37,075 nt of DNA, from positions 1 to 37,075 of IMG/VR virus record IMGVR_UViG_3300047457_000538. One strand, 5' to 3'. Of the stretch, positions 21,008 through 30,378 are shown piece after piece; positions within the stretch are counted from its first letter, which is position 1; each line of letters begins with the position of its first letter. Below the pieces are notes generated by a model. The model made no database searches. It saw only the letters and a program-made list of their open reading frames with translations, and was not told where the DNA came from. Made by a program: the position numbers and the translations under genes. The DNA is from a virus.

Positions 21008-22663
21008 ATGGCGAAGCTTGAGTTCTACCGCCAGCAGGTTGTCCCGCGCATCTCGACGCCGAGCGCGCGCGGGCTTGCGGCTGTCGGGACTCAAGCCGCG
21101 GAGACTGCGGAGGCCGTTGCGCGCGGGGCGCAGGCGTTTGGGCAACTTGCTGCCGATCTCGATCAGCTGCGGGTGGAGGACGCCTACAACCAGTTGCGTG
21201 ACCGCCAGACCGACCTGATGATGAACCCAGAGACCGGGTTCTCATCGAAGCGGGCCGGCGATGCTGTGGACCCCACATTCATCCAGCGGTACTCCGGCGA
21301 TTTCGACAAGGCGATTGACGAGATTGCCAACGGTCTCCCGAATGGGCGGCAGCAGGATCTGTTCCGTCGCCGCGCCGGCATGGCGAAGGCGGAATACAGC
21401 GACTCGCTGATGCGGCACGTTCTGCGCGAGACCGACCAGTACCGCGACAACGTCTACAAGGGTGCTGTCGCCACCGAGACGAACCAAGCCGCGCTCAACT
21501 GGCGCGACCCGGCGAAGATTGCCGACTCCATCGGGCGCATCGCCGCGAATACCGCGCTGTGGGCTGACCGCGCCGGTATTACTGGGGATGCGCTCATGGC
21601 GGCCCAGATGGACAACCTTGCCACCCTGCACTCGGTGGTGGTCAATGCCGCGCTCGACAATGGCGACGTGGAGTATGCGGCGAAGTACCTCGACGCCAAC
21701 AAGGCATCCATCCGCGCCGACCGACTGGTTGATCTCGAGGGCAAGGTTGCTGCGGAGACCGACCTGCGCGCATCCGCCCGCATCGCGGACGATGTCATCG
21801 CCAAGTTCAAGGGCCGCATCCCGAGCGAGACCGAGGTGCGCCAAGCGGTGCGCGAAATTGCCGGCGACAATGTGAAGGTGCGCGACGATGCGACCCAAGA
21901 GGCGCTGGCGCAGGTGCAGTCGATGCTGCGCGACCGCGAGCGGCAGCAGCAGGAGGTCATGGCTGCGGTCTACGGTCGGCTTGAGGCGAACGGCGGCAAC
22001 CTCGCCGCGCTGCCGGCCTCGCTGCGGGCGGCGATTCCCGGCGACAAGATTGGTCAGGTCCGCAACTATGCAGACAATCTGCGCGGCGGCGGCAAGATAG
22101 AGACCGACTGGGAGGTCTATTACAAACTGCGGACCAACCCGCAGCTGCTGAAGCAGACCGATTTGCTGGCGCTGCGCGGTGCGCTTGAGGACACGGAGTT
22201 CAAGGAGCTGGCGCGACTGCAGTCAGAGGCGAGCAGCGCGCCGGAGGTGGCGCAGACGGAGGTCCAGACCACGACGCAACGCATGGGGATGCGTCTTGCG
22301 GAAATCGGGGTCGATCCTAGCCCGAAGCCTGGAACTAAAGCTGCCAAGCGTGTTGCGCAGGCGTGGTCATTGCTAGATACCAACATCGCCGCTGCAGAGC
22401 GGGCGGCTGGTCGCAAGTTGACCCCGGAGCAACGGAACGCGGAAATTGACCGGCTGTTTGCTAGCGTAGAAGTTCGCGGCACCTTGTTTGGCACCGAAGA
22501 GGTAGCGCTGTTTGAGGTCAAGCCGGGGCAGGAGGTTGTTTCGGTCGTGGTACCTGAATTTGACCGCAGGCAAATCACCAATGCACTGCGCGCCGCCGGT
22601 AAGCCGGTGACCGAGCAGAACATCCAGTATTACTTCCAAAAGGCGCAGGGGCTCGTGAAGTGA
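21008..22663 (+). CDS. Internal virion core protein (T7 gp15-like)
   Basis: A 551-residue, almost entirely helical protein (N-terminal ISTPSARGLAAVGTQAAETA, long E/A/R-rich body). By position it is the counterpart of T7 gp15, part of the ejected core that builds the periplasmic conduit. It is shorter than gp15 (747 residues). I see no transglycosylase or other catalytic motif. Its stop overlaps the giant gene start in GTGA. The last 120 residues have slightly AT-richer codons. Confidence 0.78.
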   Translation: MAKLEFYRQQVVPRISTPSARGLAAVGTQAAETAEAVARGAQAFGQLAADLDQLRVEDAYNQLRDRQTDLMMNPETGFSSKRAGDAVDPTFIQRYSGDFDKAIDEIANGLPNGRQQDLFRRRAGMAKAEYSDSLMRHVLRETDQYRDNVYKGAVATETNQAALNWRDPAKIADSIGRIAANTALWADRAGITGDALMAAQMDNLATLHSVVVNAALDNGDVEYAAKYLDANKASIRADRLVDLEGKVAAETDLRASARIADDVIAKFKGRIPSETEVRQAVREIAGDNVKVRDDATQEALAQVQSMLRDRERQQQEVMAAVYGRLEANGGNLAALPASLRAAIPGDKIGQVRNYADNLRGGGKIETDWEVYYKLRTNPQLLKQTDLLALRGALEDTEFKELARLQSEASSAPEVAQTEVQTTTQRMGMRLAEIGVDPSPKPGTKAAKRVAQAWSLLDTNIAAAERAAGRKLTPEQRNAEIDRLFASVEVRGTLFGTEEVALFEVKPGQEVVSVVVPEFDRRQITNALRAAGKPVTEQNIQYYFQKAQGLVK

Positions 22664-25600
22664 CGGATTACCGCCGACTGGTGGAGGAGGAGAACCCGTA
22701 CCTCGACCTGGTGCGCCAAGGTCAGAACGAGTCGCTGCGCTCGGCGATGTACGGTGCGGCGCAGACCAACCCGGATGTCGAGGCCGATCTCCGCAAGCTC
22801 GCCGAAAAGGTCAATGTCCCGGTGGAGACCGTGCGGATTGACCGCAAGGAGATTGAGCGGCAGGCAATCCTTGGTGAGGTTGACTATGACGGGCTGATCA
22901 AGGATGCGCCTGTCACCGCGAACTTCCTCTCGGAGCAGGCCGATGTCGCGCGCGACGATGTCAGCGTGCTGACCCGCATCGACCGAACATTCCGTGCGAT
23001 TGGGCAGGGATGGAAACAGGGTTCCGTTCAAGACCGGGTGGAGCCGCTGAACTGGCGTTGGCTGTCCGGCGAGATCCTCTCGCCGTCCGAGCAGGAGGAG
23101 CGGCGCAAGCTGCTCGGCGAGATGCAGGCGCTGGGCAAGACCGTGGAGCGCGGCGACAACCCGGTTTCGTGGTTCCTCGGACAGACCGGCTACACCGGGC
23201 GCCAGTTGGTGTCCTCGGTGCGTGAAGGAGCCAAGGGCGCGATTCCCGGCGCGGTGGCCGGTGCCGGCGCGGCGGCGCTCATCGGCCAGTTGGGCCCGCA
23301 GGTGGCGCTGCCGGAGGAGCTTGTCACGGTCCCCGGCGGATTCTTCTTTGGCGGTCGCGCAGGGTTCATCACCGCCACGACGGTCTACAACTACAAGGCC
23401 GAGGCCGGGTTCGCGTTCGCCGAGTACGAGCAGATGCGGGACGAGTCCGGCCAGCTGCTCGACCCTGCGGTCGCGCGCGGAGCTGCGGCTGCGGCGGGCC
23501 TGCTGAACGCCGGCCTCGAGACGGTCGGCGACATCGCGCTCGCCAAGATGATTCCGGGGCTCGACCGGTTGGTCGGCGCGGGATCGCGTGAGGCCATCAA
23601 GACCCTGCTGGCGCGCCCGACCTTCCGCAATGCCATCGCGCAGGCGGGCAAGAAGTGGCTGACGGCAGCGAGCGTTGAGGGCGTGACCGAGTCGTTGCAG
23701 GAGCTCGGGGTCATCCTTGGGCGCGAGTTGGCGCAGGGCGTCAGCGGGCAGGAGTTCGCGCCGGAGGCGGCAGGCAGCGACCTGATGCGGGTGCTGGAGT
23801 CCGGCGCGGCGGGATTTGCCGGCGGTGCCGGCGTCGGTCTGCCGGGTGCCGCGATCTCCACGGTCAGCAACGTGCGGGAGGTCCGCAAGGCCAACCAGAC
23901 CCAGCAGTTCATGCGGGCGCTCGGCGAGGCGGCCGGCGAGTCGAAGCTCCGCGAGCGGCTGCCGCAGACGTTCCAAGACTACGTCGCCCGCATCCGCGAG
24001 CAAGGACCGGTCGAGAATGTCTTTATCCCCGCCGACCAGTTCACCCAGTACTGGCAAAGCCAGAACGTCGACCCGGAGCAGATTGCCAACGAGGTCGGCG
24101 CGACCAACTACGCCGAGGCGGTTGCCACCGGCAGCGATGTGGTCATCCCCATCGAGACCTACGCGACCCGGCTCGCCCCGACCCAGCACCACAACGGCCT
24201 GATGAAGGACGTCCGGCTGGCGCAGGGCGACCTGACCATGCGGGAGGTAGAGGCGCTTGAGGCCCGCCGCACCGAAATCGAGACCGAAATCCAGACCATG
24301 ATGGAGCAGGAGGGGGTGGAGACTGAGACCCCCGCCATCGGGCAGATCAAGCAGGACGTCCTAGGACAGCTTCTGGGGCGATTCGACAGGGCGACCGCAG
24401 ACAACTATGCCACCCTCTACTCGCGGGCTATAAACAGTCTGGCGCAGCGTGGCGGCATGGACCCGATGGAGCTGCACCGCCAGTATGGGCTGCAGGTGGT
24501 CACCCCGCTGCCGGACATCCTGCAGGCCCGGGCCGGGGTGGACACCGCGCTCGACCCCCTCATCGACCGGCTCCGCAGCGGCGACATCCCGAGCCGGCGG
24601 GAGATTTACGGCAAGTCCCTGGCCGAGTTCCTGCGTGAGCGGGGCGGGGTGCAGGATCAGGGCGGCGAGCTGTCTGCCCGCGATGCCAAGCTCTGGGACC
24701 GCGACAACCGGCGGGTCGGCGAGAAGGCGCTGGTGTCTGACAAGGGCATGTCGTTCGACGAGGCCCGCGAGCTCGCGCTCGAGGCCGGGTTCGAGGTCGG
24801 TGAGACCGAGCAGACATTCCTCGATGCCATGGACCGGGAGTTCCGTGGCGAGGGCGTGTTCATGCCCGGAAAGGAGCAGGCCAGTCTGGCCGAGCTCGCT
24901 GATGCGCTGGCGGGATTGGAGGAGTTCCTCGGGCAGCAAGGCATCGACGTCACGACCACCGACAACGCGACCATCAAGGCGCTGATCGCCAAGGCGAGCG
25001 AGGGGATGGAAGGCGCGCCTGCCATGGAGTTTGAGCAGGCTGCGGACAGGCTTTCCGCAATTCATAACTTGACTGCCGAGAATTTGATTTATGCCGACAA
25101 AATTGGCGGGCTTGCTGTGCCGTCAGTTGCCGTTGTGCCGCAGGGACAAGCCATAGAAGGGTTTGGCGAAATCACTTTGCTCGGATCAAAGCGGCTTGTC
25201 GATCCAGAGGCGGAGCCTGTTTTTAGTGCTGACGCATATTCAGCAACATTCCCGAAGCCGGAATATCGCAAGGTTAAAGCCGCGACTGCGATGGAAGTTG
25301 CAAAAAGATTCCGCGCATTTGATGAGCGATATAGCGACAGCGTTGAAGACGTCATAGTTGATTATTCGGTAAGCAAGCCAGACCCGCAGCGCATCATTGA
25401 CTTCATGCTGCGAAGCCGCTCTGCAATGGCTGCTTATCTGCAAAGCACAGGAGAATCAGTCCCGTCTCCGGTAATGCGCGCCGTTGATTTGCGCGTTCCA
25501 TTCGTAACTGATCCGCAAGTTAAGGAGTTTGTTGAGCGATCTGGGTATGCCGAGCTTCTGAACATGAGGCCGGAAGAAAGCCCTGATTTATGGGCTCAAT

Positions 25601-28600
25601 TTAGCAATATCGTTGCGGATGCGGCCTCAAGGTACGCAACAGAATCTTCCCCGGACAACCCAGATGTTGCCGCTACTCTTAGGGAGTCCATCGAAAGTCG
25701 ATTATTCCGTGATGGCGCATTGACGTATAACGGACTGGCCGCTGTTCTTACTAGTTACAGAGACGCCGAAAGAAGCGAAATCAATCGTCAAGAAACTGAG
25801 GACGCATTAACTGACGCAATTGGAGACAGAAAATCTGAATTCAAGTCGTGGATTGAATCTGAAATCATCCCGATGTTTGGCCAGCCAAGAATAAAGATTG
25901 GCGGCAAGCTGGTTCCGTACACGCTGGGTAACATCGTTGATGCGATGACTGGCGCTGTGAAGAATGTCGAAAAGACATTTACTTATGGGTCTGGGAAGGT
26001 CAGGGCCGCTCAATCAATGCGATTCCGCAATCTTGAGCAAATGCGGGAGTATGCGAAAACTTCGATTCGTTCGGAAAAAGAAGTCGCCAAATACAGGAAA
26101 GAAGCCGATAATCTTTTGGCGCAGTATCGCAGCGCGGTTATTGAGTACAGCAAGCATGGCGATACTTGGGATGCGCTTGATGAGTCAATGGAGGCAATCG
26201 CCAAAGGCGGCACAACACAAGCAGGCATACGCAAAGCGCTCTCCAAAAACTTCAAGGTTGGAAGCATTCCAGATGATGTTATTGACTTAGCCGTTCGTGC
26301 GTCAAAGTCGCTTCTTCTTGCGCCTGTCCCATATTTTGAGGCGAAGCCGCAACGAGCCGTGGCGCTTAATGAATTCAGCGGGGCTGTTGTCCCGTCTGGA
26401 ACAAGCAAGGCTGCGATAGATGTTCTTGAGAAAAGCGGCATCCAATGGACTTACTACGATCCGCAAAGTGAAGGGTCGCGCGAAGCTGCTATTGCAGATT
26501 TGCAGGGACAGCTTCCGGACACGCTTTTCCAAGCCGTCTCTCCCGAAGACAAGCGCGGCTACATCCAGTTCGGTGCCGACCGCAAGGTCCGCATCGGCCT
26601 CCTAGAGAAGGCCGACCTCTCGACCTTCATCCACGAGACCGGCCACTTCTACCTCGAAGTGCTGCTCGACATCGCCGAGCGCGCGGATGCCAGCCCGCAG
26701 ATAAAGGCCGATGCCGAGACGCTGATGAAGTGGTTCGGGGTCAAGTCCCGCGCCGAGATCGGCGTCAAACAGCACGAGGAGTTCGCCCGCGCTAATGAGG
26801 CGTACCTGATGGAGGGCAAGGCTCCGAGCGCCGAGCTGCGGACCATCTTCCAGCGGGTGCGGGCGTGGATGACGCTGGTCTACCGGACGCTGACCAACCT
26901 CAACGTGCGGATGAACGACGATGTCCGCGGCGTGTTCGACCGCATCTACGCGACCGACAAGGAGATTGAGTCGGCCAATGCCGAGCTCGATGTGCGGGAT
27001 GTGTTTGCCAGCGCGCAGGATGCCGGCATGACGGAGGCCGAGTTCGCGGCCTACAAGAAGACCGCAGAGGCTGCGGGTGAGGCTGCGAAGGAGAAGCTGC
27101 AGGGGCGGCTCATCCGCGAGTACCAGCGCGAACGCGAGAAGTGGTGGAAGGCCGAGCGCGCCAAGATGCTGGAGAAGGTCACCGAGGAGGTGGACTCCTC
27201 GCCGGCTTACCGCGCAGCCGCGATCCTGACCGAGGGCAAGCTGCCGGACGGCATCGCCGTCAAGCTCTCCCGCCAGGCGCTTGAGAACCGGTTCGGCTCG
27301 GAGTACCTGAAGCGGATGCCCCGGTTCCTGCGGAAGGTCTATACCAAGGACGGCGGCACCGACATCGACACCGCAGCCGAGATGCTGGGGTTCGAGAGCG
27401 GCGAGGCGCTGATGACGGCGCTCATCAACCTGCGTCCGCGCAAGGAGCTCATCGAGGCCGAGACCGCGAACCGCATGGCTGCGGAGTTTGGCGACATGCG
27501 GATGGACGGGACGATTGCCGACGAGGCGATGGCCGCTATCCACAATTCCGAGCGCGCCAACGTCCTGAAGGCGGAGCTCGTCGCCATCCGCCGGTTGCAG
27601 CGGCAGGTGCGCCCGGTGGTCGCTGCCCTGCGCCGTGAGGAGGCCGAGCAGCGCCGCGCCGGCATGGACATGGTCGATGCTGCCATGGCCGACCCGCAGG
27701 CGTTTGCCCGGGCCGCAGCCGGTCGCATCGGGCAGATGATGGCGCGGGACATCTCGCCCGGGAAGTACCTGCTCGCCGAGCGTCGCGCATCGAAGGCGGC
27801 GTTCGATGCGATCCGCAGGAAGGACTACAACGCGGCTGCTATCGAGAAGCAACGCGAGCTGCTGAACCACTACATGTACCTGGAGGCCCGCAAGGCGCAG
27901 CAGCAGCTTGACCGCATCTACGACTATGCGAACAAGTTCGACAAGAAGGCGACCCGCGAGCGGCTGGCGAAGGCCGGCGGCGGCTACCTCGACCAGATTG
28001 ACGCCATCCTCGAGAAGTACGAGTTCCGGCGGGTGCCGCTGAAGGTGCTTGGCCGCCGCCAGTCGCTGGTCGATTTCGCCGAGCAGCAGGCCGCGCTTGG
28101 CCTTATTGTCAACGTCCCCGACCAGCTGCTCGATGAGGCGCGGCTGGTCAACTACAAGAACGCATCGGTCGATGAGCTGCGGGCGGTCTACGACACCGTG
28201 CGGAACATCGAACATCTCGCACGGCTGAAGGACAAGCTGCTGCGGAAGGCTGCTGCGGTGGAGTTCCAAGACACCAAGGACGAGCTCATCAAGGCCGCTA
28301 CCGAGTCTGACCGGCTTGCCACTACCGGCGAGCTCCGCATTCCCAACACGGTCGGCGAGCCGCTGCTCGCGCGCGGGGCCAAGGCGTGGCGGCGGTTCGA
28401 TGCCGCCATCCTCAAGGTCGAGCAGATGGTCGAGTGGCTGGACGGCGGCAAGATTAATGGGCCGTGGGCGCGGTTCGTGTTCGACCTGGCGAACGACGCG
28501 CAGGTGAAGGAGTACGAGCTCCACGCCATGGTCACGAAGCAGATTCAAGACCTGACCGAGTCTATGCCGAAGGGCTGGGGCGATTCCCTGACAGACAAGG

Positions 28601-30375
28601 TCGATGTGCTGCTGCCCGGGATTGAATCCCCGGTAACCCGTTACACCCTTATCAGCATTGCCATGAACGTCGGCAATGACAGCAGCTACCAGCGGCTGCG
28701 GGACGGGTACGGGTGGAGCGATTCCTCCATCAACGCCGCGCTCGGCAAGTTGGCGAAGGAGGATTGGGACTACATCCAAGGCATCTGGGATGCGGTCAAT
28801 TCCCTGTGGCCGGAGATCAAGGCGCTTGAGGAGCGCACGTCCGGGGTGGCGCCGCCAAAGGTTGAGCCGCGTGTGGTACAGACCCGGTTCGGCGACTATC
28901 GCGGCGGGTACTTCCCGCTGGCCTATGACCCGAAGCTCTCGGCTGTCGGCGACAAGCAGGCCGAGGCGACCGAGTCGGTCTCGCAGTTCATGTCGAACGC
29001 CTACGGTCGCGCGCGGACCGACCGCGGCTACACCAAGCAGCGCGTCGAGAACTTGAAGGCGGCGGTGCGGCTCGACTACGAGCAGGTGCTGACCAGCCAC
29101 CTGACCAAGGTCATCAAGGACATCTCGCACCGCGAGGCCATCTTCAGCCTCAACAAGCTCCTCAAGGACGAGGAGATTAAGGAAGTGATGATTGACCGGC
29201 TGGGCGAGGCTCGCTACCGGGAGTTCACCAAGTGGATGCAGGTGCTGGTGTCCGACCGGGCCGACACCCTGCACTCCGGGAACGTGTTCTCGCGCGCGAT
29301 TATGCAGTTCCGCACCAACATGGCCATTGTGACAATGGGTTGGAAGGTCACGACCATGATGGCGCAGTTTGCCGGCATCGGCCCCGCGCTCGACACCGTC
29401 AAGCCGCGCTTCTTCACGCAGGCGCTCATCGACTACAACCGGTTCGGGCCGTGGTCTACGCACCGCGAGACCCTCGAGCAGTTCGTTTATGAGCGGTCTG
29501 GCGAGATGAAGTTCCGATCCGACAACATCGACCGGGATGTCCGCGACAACCTCCGCAAGCTCCGGGGCGAGGGCGGGCCGTTGGCCGCCATCCGCCGGTC
29601 GGCGTTCTACCTGACCGCCATGGCCGACCGACAGGTCACCATCCCGACGTGGCTCGGCGCGTACCGTCAGGCGCTCGCAGAGGGCCTTGGGGAGGAGGAC
29701 GCCATCCGGGCAGGGGACAGGGCGGTCCGGCTCTCGCAGGGCGCAGCGGGCGCTAAAGACCTTGCAGCGGTGCAGCGCGACAACGAGCTGATGAAACTGT
29801 TGACTATGTACTACACCCCGTTCTCGGTGCTGTATGCCCGGATGCGGGATGTCGGTGCGACCACCCGCCGGGTGCGCGACATGCCCCGGGCGGTCGCCCG
29901 GATGCTGGCGCTGGTCATCCTGCCGGCGGTGCTAGGCGAAATCTTGGCGGGGCGCGGCCCGGAGGAGGACGAGGACGAGACCTGGTGGGCAATCCGCAAG
30001 ATGCTGCTCTATCCGCTGGCCTCAATCCCGATTCTCAAGGAGGGCTCTGGGGTGGTCGAGGCTAGCATGATAAACTTGACCGGCGAGGGCGAGATGGCGT
30101 ATCAGCCGAGCTGGCGGTTGTCGCCGGTCGCCGGGTCGATTGAGAAGGTCGGGCGCACGTTCATGCGGACGTCGGATGTGCTGTCCGGGGATCGGGAGTT
30201 CAACGACGTCGCATGGGACATGTTTGAGAGCAGCGGTTACATTTTCGGGTTGCCGACGAGGCAGGTCAGGATTAGCGGTGAATACACCATGGATGTCCTG
30301 AATGACGAGCGGAACCCGGAATCTCCGCAGCAGTTCATGTACGAGGTACTGTACGGACCGCCGAAGGAGCAATGA
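22660..30375 (+). CDS. Giant internal virion/large polyvalent protein (T7 gp16 position)
   Basis: A 2571-residue protein, about twice T7 gp16 (1318). The N-terminus (to about 420) is helical with glycine/alanine-rich hydrophobic segments (about 186-210 and 381-405) that could enter membranes. Residues about 795-1290 are an AT-richer inserted module. HETGH at 1325-1329, in an FIHETGHFYLEVL helix, marks a zincin peptidase. The rest is long helical regions with a hydrophobic segment near 2420-2440 and a conserved gp16-type end. I see no transglycosylase motif. It is probably ejected with the DNA and forms part of the conduit; the zincin and insert may act inside the host. GTG start, coupled to gp15-like. 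Confidence 0.85.
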   Translation: MTDYRRLVEEENPYLDLVRQGQNESLRSAMYGAAQTNPDVEADLRKLAEKVNVPVETVRIDRKEIERQAILGEVDYDGLIKDAPVTANFLSEQADVARDDVSVLTRIDRTFRAIGQGWKQGSVQDRVEPLNWRWLSGEILSPSEQEERRKLLGEMQALGKTVERGDNPVSWFLGQTGYTGRQLVSSVREGAKGAIPGAVAGAGAAALIGQLGPQVALPEELVTVPGGFFFGGRAGFITATTVYNYKAEAGFAFAEYEQMRDESGQLLDPAVARGAAAAAGLLNAGLETVGDIALAKMIPGLDRLVGAGSREAIKTLLARPTFRNAIAQAGKKWLTAASVEGVTESLQELGVILGRELAQGVSGQEFAPEAAGSDLMRVLESGAAGFAGGAGVGLPGAAISTVSNVREVRKANQTQQFMRALGEAAGESKLRERLPQTFQDYVARIREQGPVENVFIPADQFTQYWQSQNVDPEQIANEVGATNYAEAVATGSDVVIPIETYATRLAPTQHHNGLMKDVRLAQGDLTMREVEALEARRTEIETEIQTMMEQEGVETETPAIGQIKQDVLGQLLGRFDRATADNYATLYSRAINSLAQRGGMDPMELHRQYGLQVVTPLPDILQARAGVDTALDPLIDRLRSGDIPSRREIYGKSLAEFLRERGGVQDQGGELSARDAKLWDRDNRRVGEKALVSDKGMSFDEARELALEAGFEVGETEQTFLDAMDREFRGEGVFMPGKEQASLAELADALAGLEEFLGQQGIDVTTTDNATIKALIAKASEGMEGAPAMEFEQAADRLSAIHNLTAENLIYADKIGGLAVPSVAVVPQGQAIEGFGEITLLGSKRLVDPEAEPVFSADAYSATFPKPEYRKVKAATAMEVAKRFRAFDERYSDSVEDVIVDYSVSKPDPQRIIDFMLRSRSAMAAYLQSTGESVPSPVMRAVDLRVPFVTDPQVKEFVERSGYAELLNMRPEESPDLWAQFSNIVADAASRYATESSPDNPDVAATLRESIESRLFRDGALTYNGLAAVLTSYRDAERSEINRQETEDALTDAIGDRKSEFKSWIESEIIPMFGQPRIKIGGKLVPYTLGNIVDAMTGAVKNVEKTFTYGSGKVRAAQSMRFRNLEQMREYAKTSIRSEKEVAKYRKEADNLLAQYRSAVIEYSKHGDTWDALDESMEAIAKGGTTQAGIRKALSKNFKVGSIPDDVIDLAVRASKSLLLAPVPYFEAKPQRAVALNEFSGAVVPSGTSKAAIDVLEKSGIQWTYYDPQSEGSREAAIADLQGQLPDTLFQAVSPEDKRGYIQFGADRKVRIGLLEKADLSTFIHETGHFYLEVLLDIAERADASPQIKADAETLMKWFGVKSRAEIGVKQHEEFARANEAYLMEGKAPSAELRTIFQRVRAWMTLVYRTLTNLNVRMNDDVRGVFDRIYATDKEIESANAELDVRDVFASAQDAGMTEAEFAAYKKTAEAAGEAAKEKLQGRLIREYQREREKWWKAERAKMLEKVTEEVDSSPAYRAAAILTEGKLPDGIAVKLSRQALENRFGSEYLKRMPRFLRKVYTKDGGTDIDTAAEMLGFESGEALMTALINLRPRKELIEAETANRMAAEFGDMRMDGTIADEAMAAIHNSERANVLKAELVAIRRLQRQVRPVVAALRREEAEQRRAGMDMVDAAMADPQAFARAAAGRIGQMMARDISPGKYLLAERRASKAAFDAIRRKDYNAAAIEKQRELLNHYMYLEARKAQQQLDRIYDYANKFDKKATRERLAKAGGGYLDQIDAILEKYEFRRVPLKVLGRRQSLVDFAEQQAALGLIVNVPDQLLDEARLVNYKNASVDELRAVYDTVRNIEHLARLKDKLLRKAAAVEFQDTKDELIKAATESDRLATTGELRIPNTVGEPLLARGAKAWRRFDAAILKVEQMVEWLDGGKINGPWARFVFDLANDAQVKEYELHAMVTKQIQDLTESMPKGWGDSLTDKVDVLLPGIESPVTRYTLISIAMNVGNDSSYQRLRDGYGWSDSSINAALGKLAKEDWDYIQGIWDAVNSLWPEIKALEERTSGVAPPKVEPRVVQTRFGDYRGGYFPLAYDPKLSAVGDKQAEATESVSQFMSNAYGRARTDRGYTKQRVENLKAAVRLDYEQVLTSHLTKVIKDISHREAIFSLNKLLKDEEIKEVMIDRLGEARYREFTKWMQVLVSDRADTLHSGNVFSRAIMQFRTNMAIVTMGWKVTTMMAQFAGIGPALDTVKPRFFTQALIDYNRFGPWSTHRETLEQFVYERSGEMKFRSDNIDRDVRDNLRKLRGEGGPLAAIRRSAFYLTAMADRQVTIPTWLGAYRQALAEGLGEEDAIRAGDRAVRLSQGAAGAKDLAAVQRDNELMKLLTMYYTPFSVLYARMRDVGATTRRVRDMPRAVARMLALVILPAVLGEILAGRGPEEDEDETWWAIRKMLLYPLASIPILKEGSGVVEASMINLTGEGEMAYQPSWRLSPVAGSIEKVGRTFMRTSDVLSGDREFNDVAWDMFESSGYIFGLPTRQVRISGEYTMDVLNDERNPESPQQFMYEVLYGPPKEQ
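25040..26540 (+). other. AT-richer inserted module within the giant virion gene
   Basis: Base composition changes sharply inside the open frame. By hand count, 24661-24720 has 45 G+C of 60, while 26041-26100 has 26 of 60, and GC-rich coding resumes near 26530. The segment codes for about 500 residues, from HNLTAENLIYADKIGGLAVP to a YFEAKPQRAV...LFQ end. From memory these edge blocks recur as a unit in large polyvalent proteins of phages and mobile elements. It is in frame and without stops, so it is a maintained domain, not debris. Confidence 0.7.
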
Positions 30376-30378
30376 CCG

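Noticed and set aside
26602-29463. Long minus-strand open frame (953 codons) opposite the giant gene
   Set aside because: Same reason: composition-driven shadow with no domain and no ribosome site, ending where the AT-richer insert begins.
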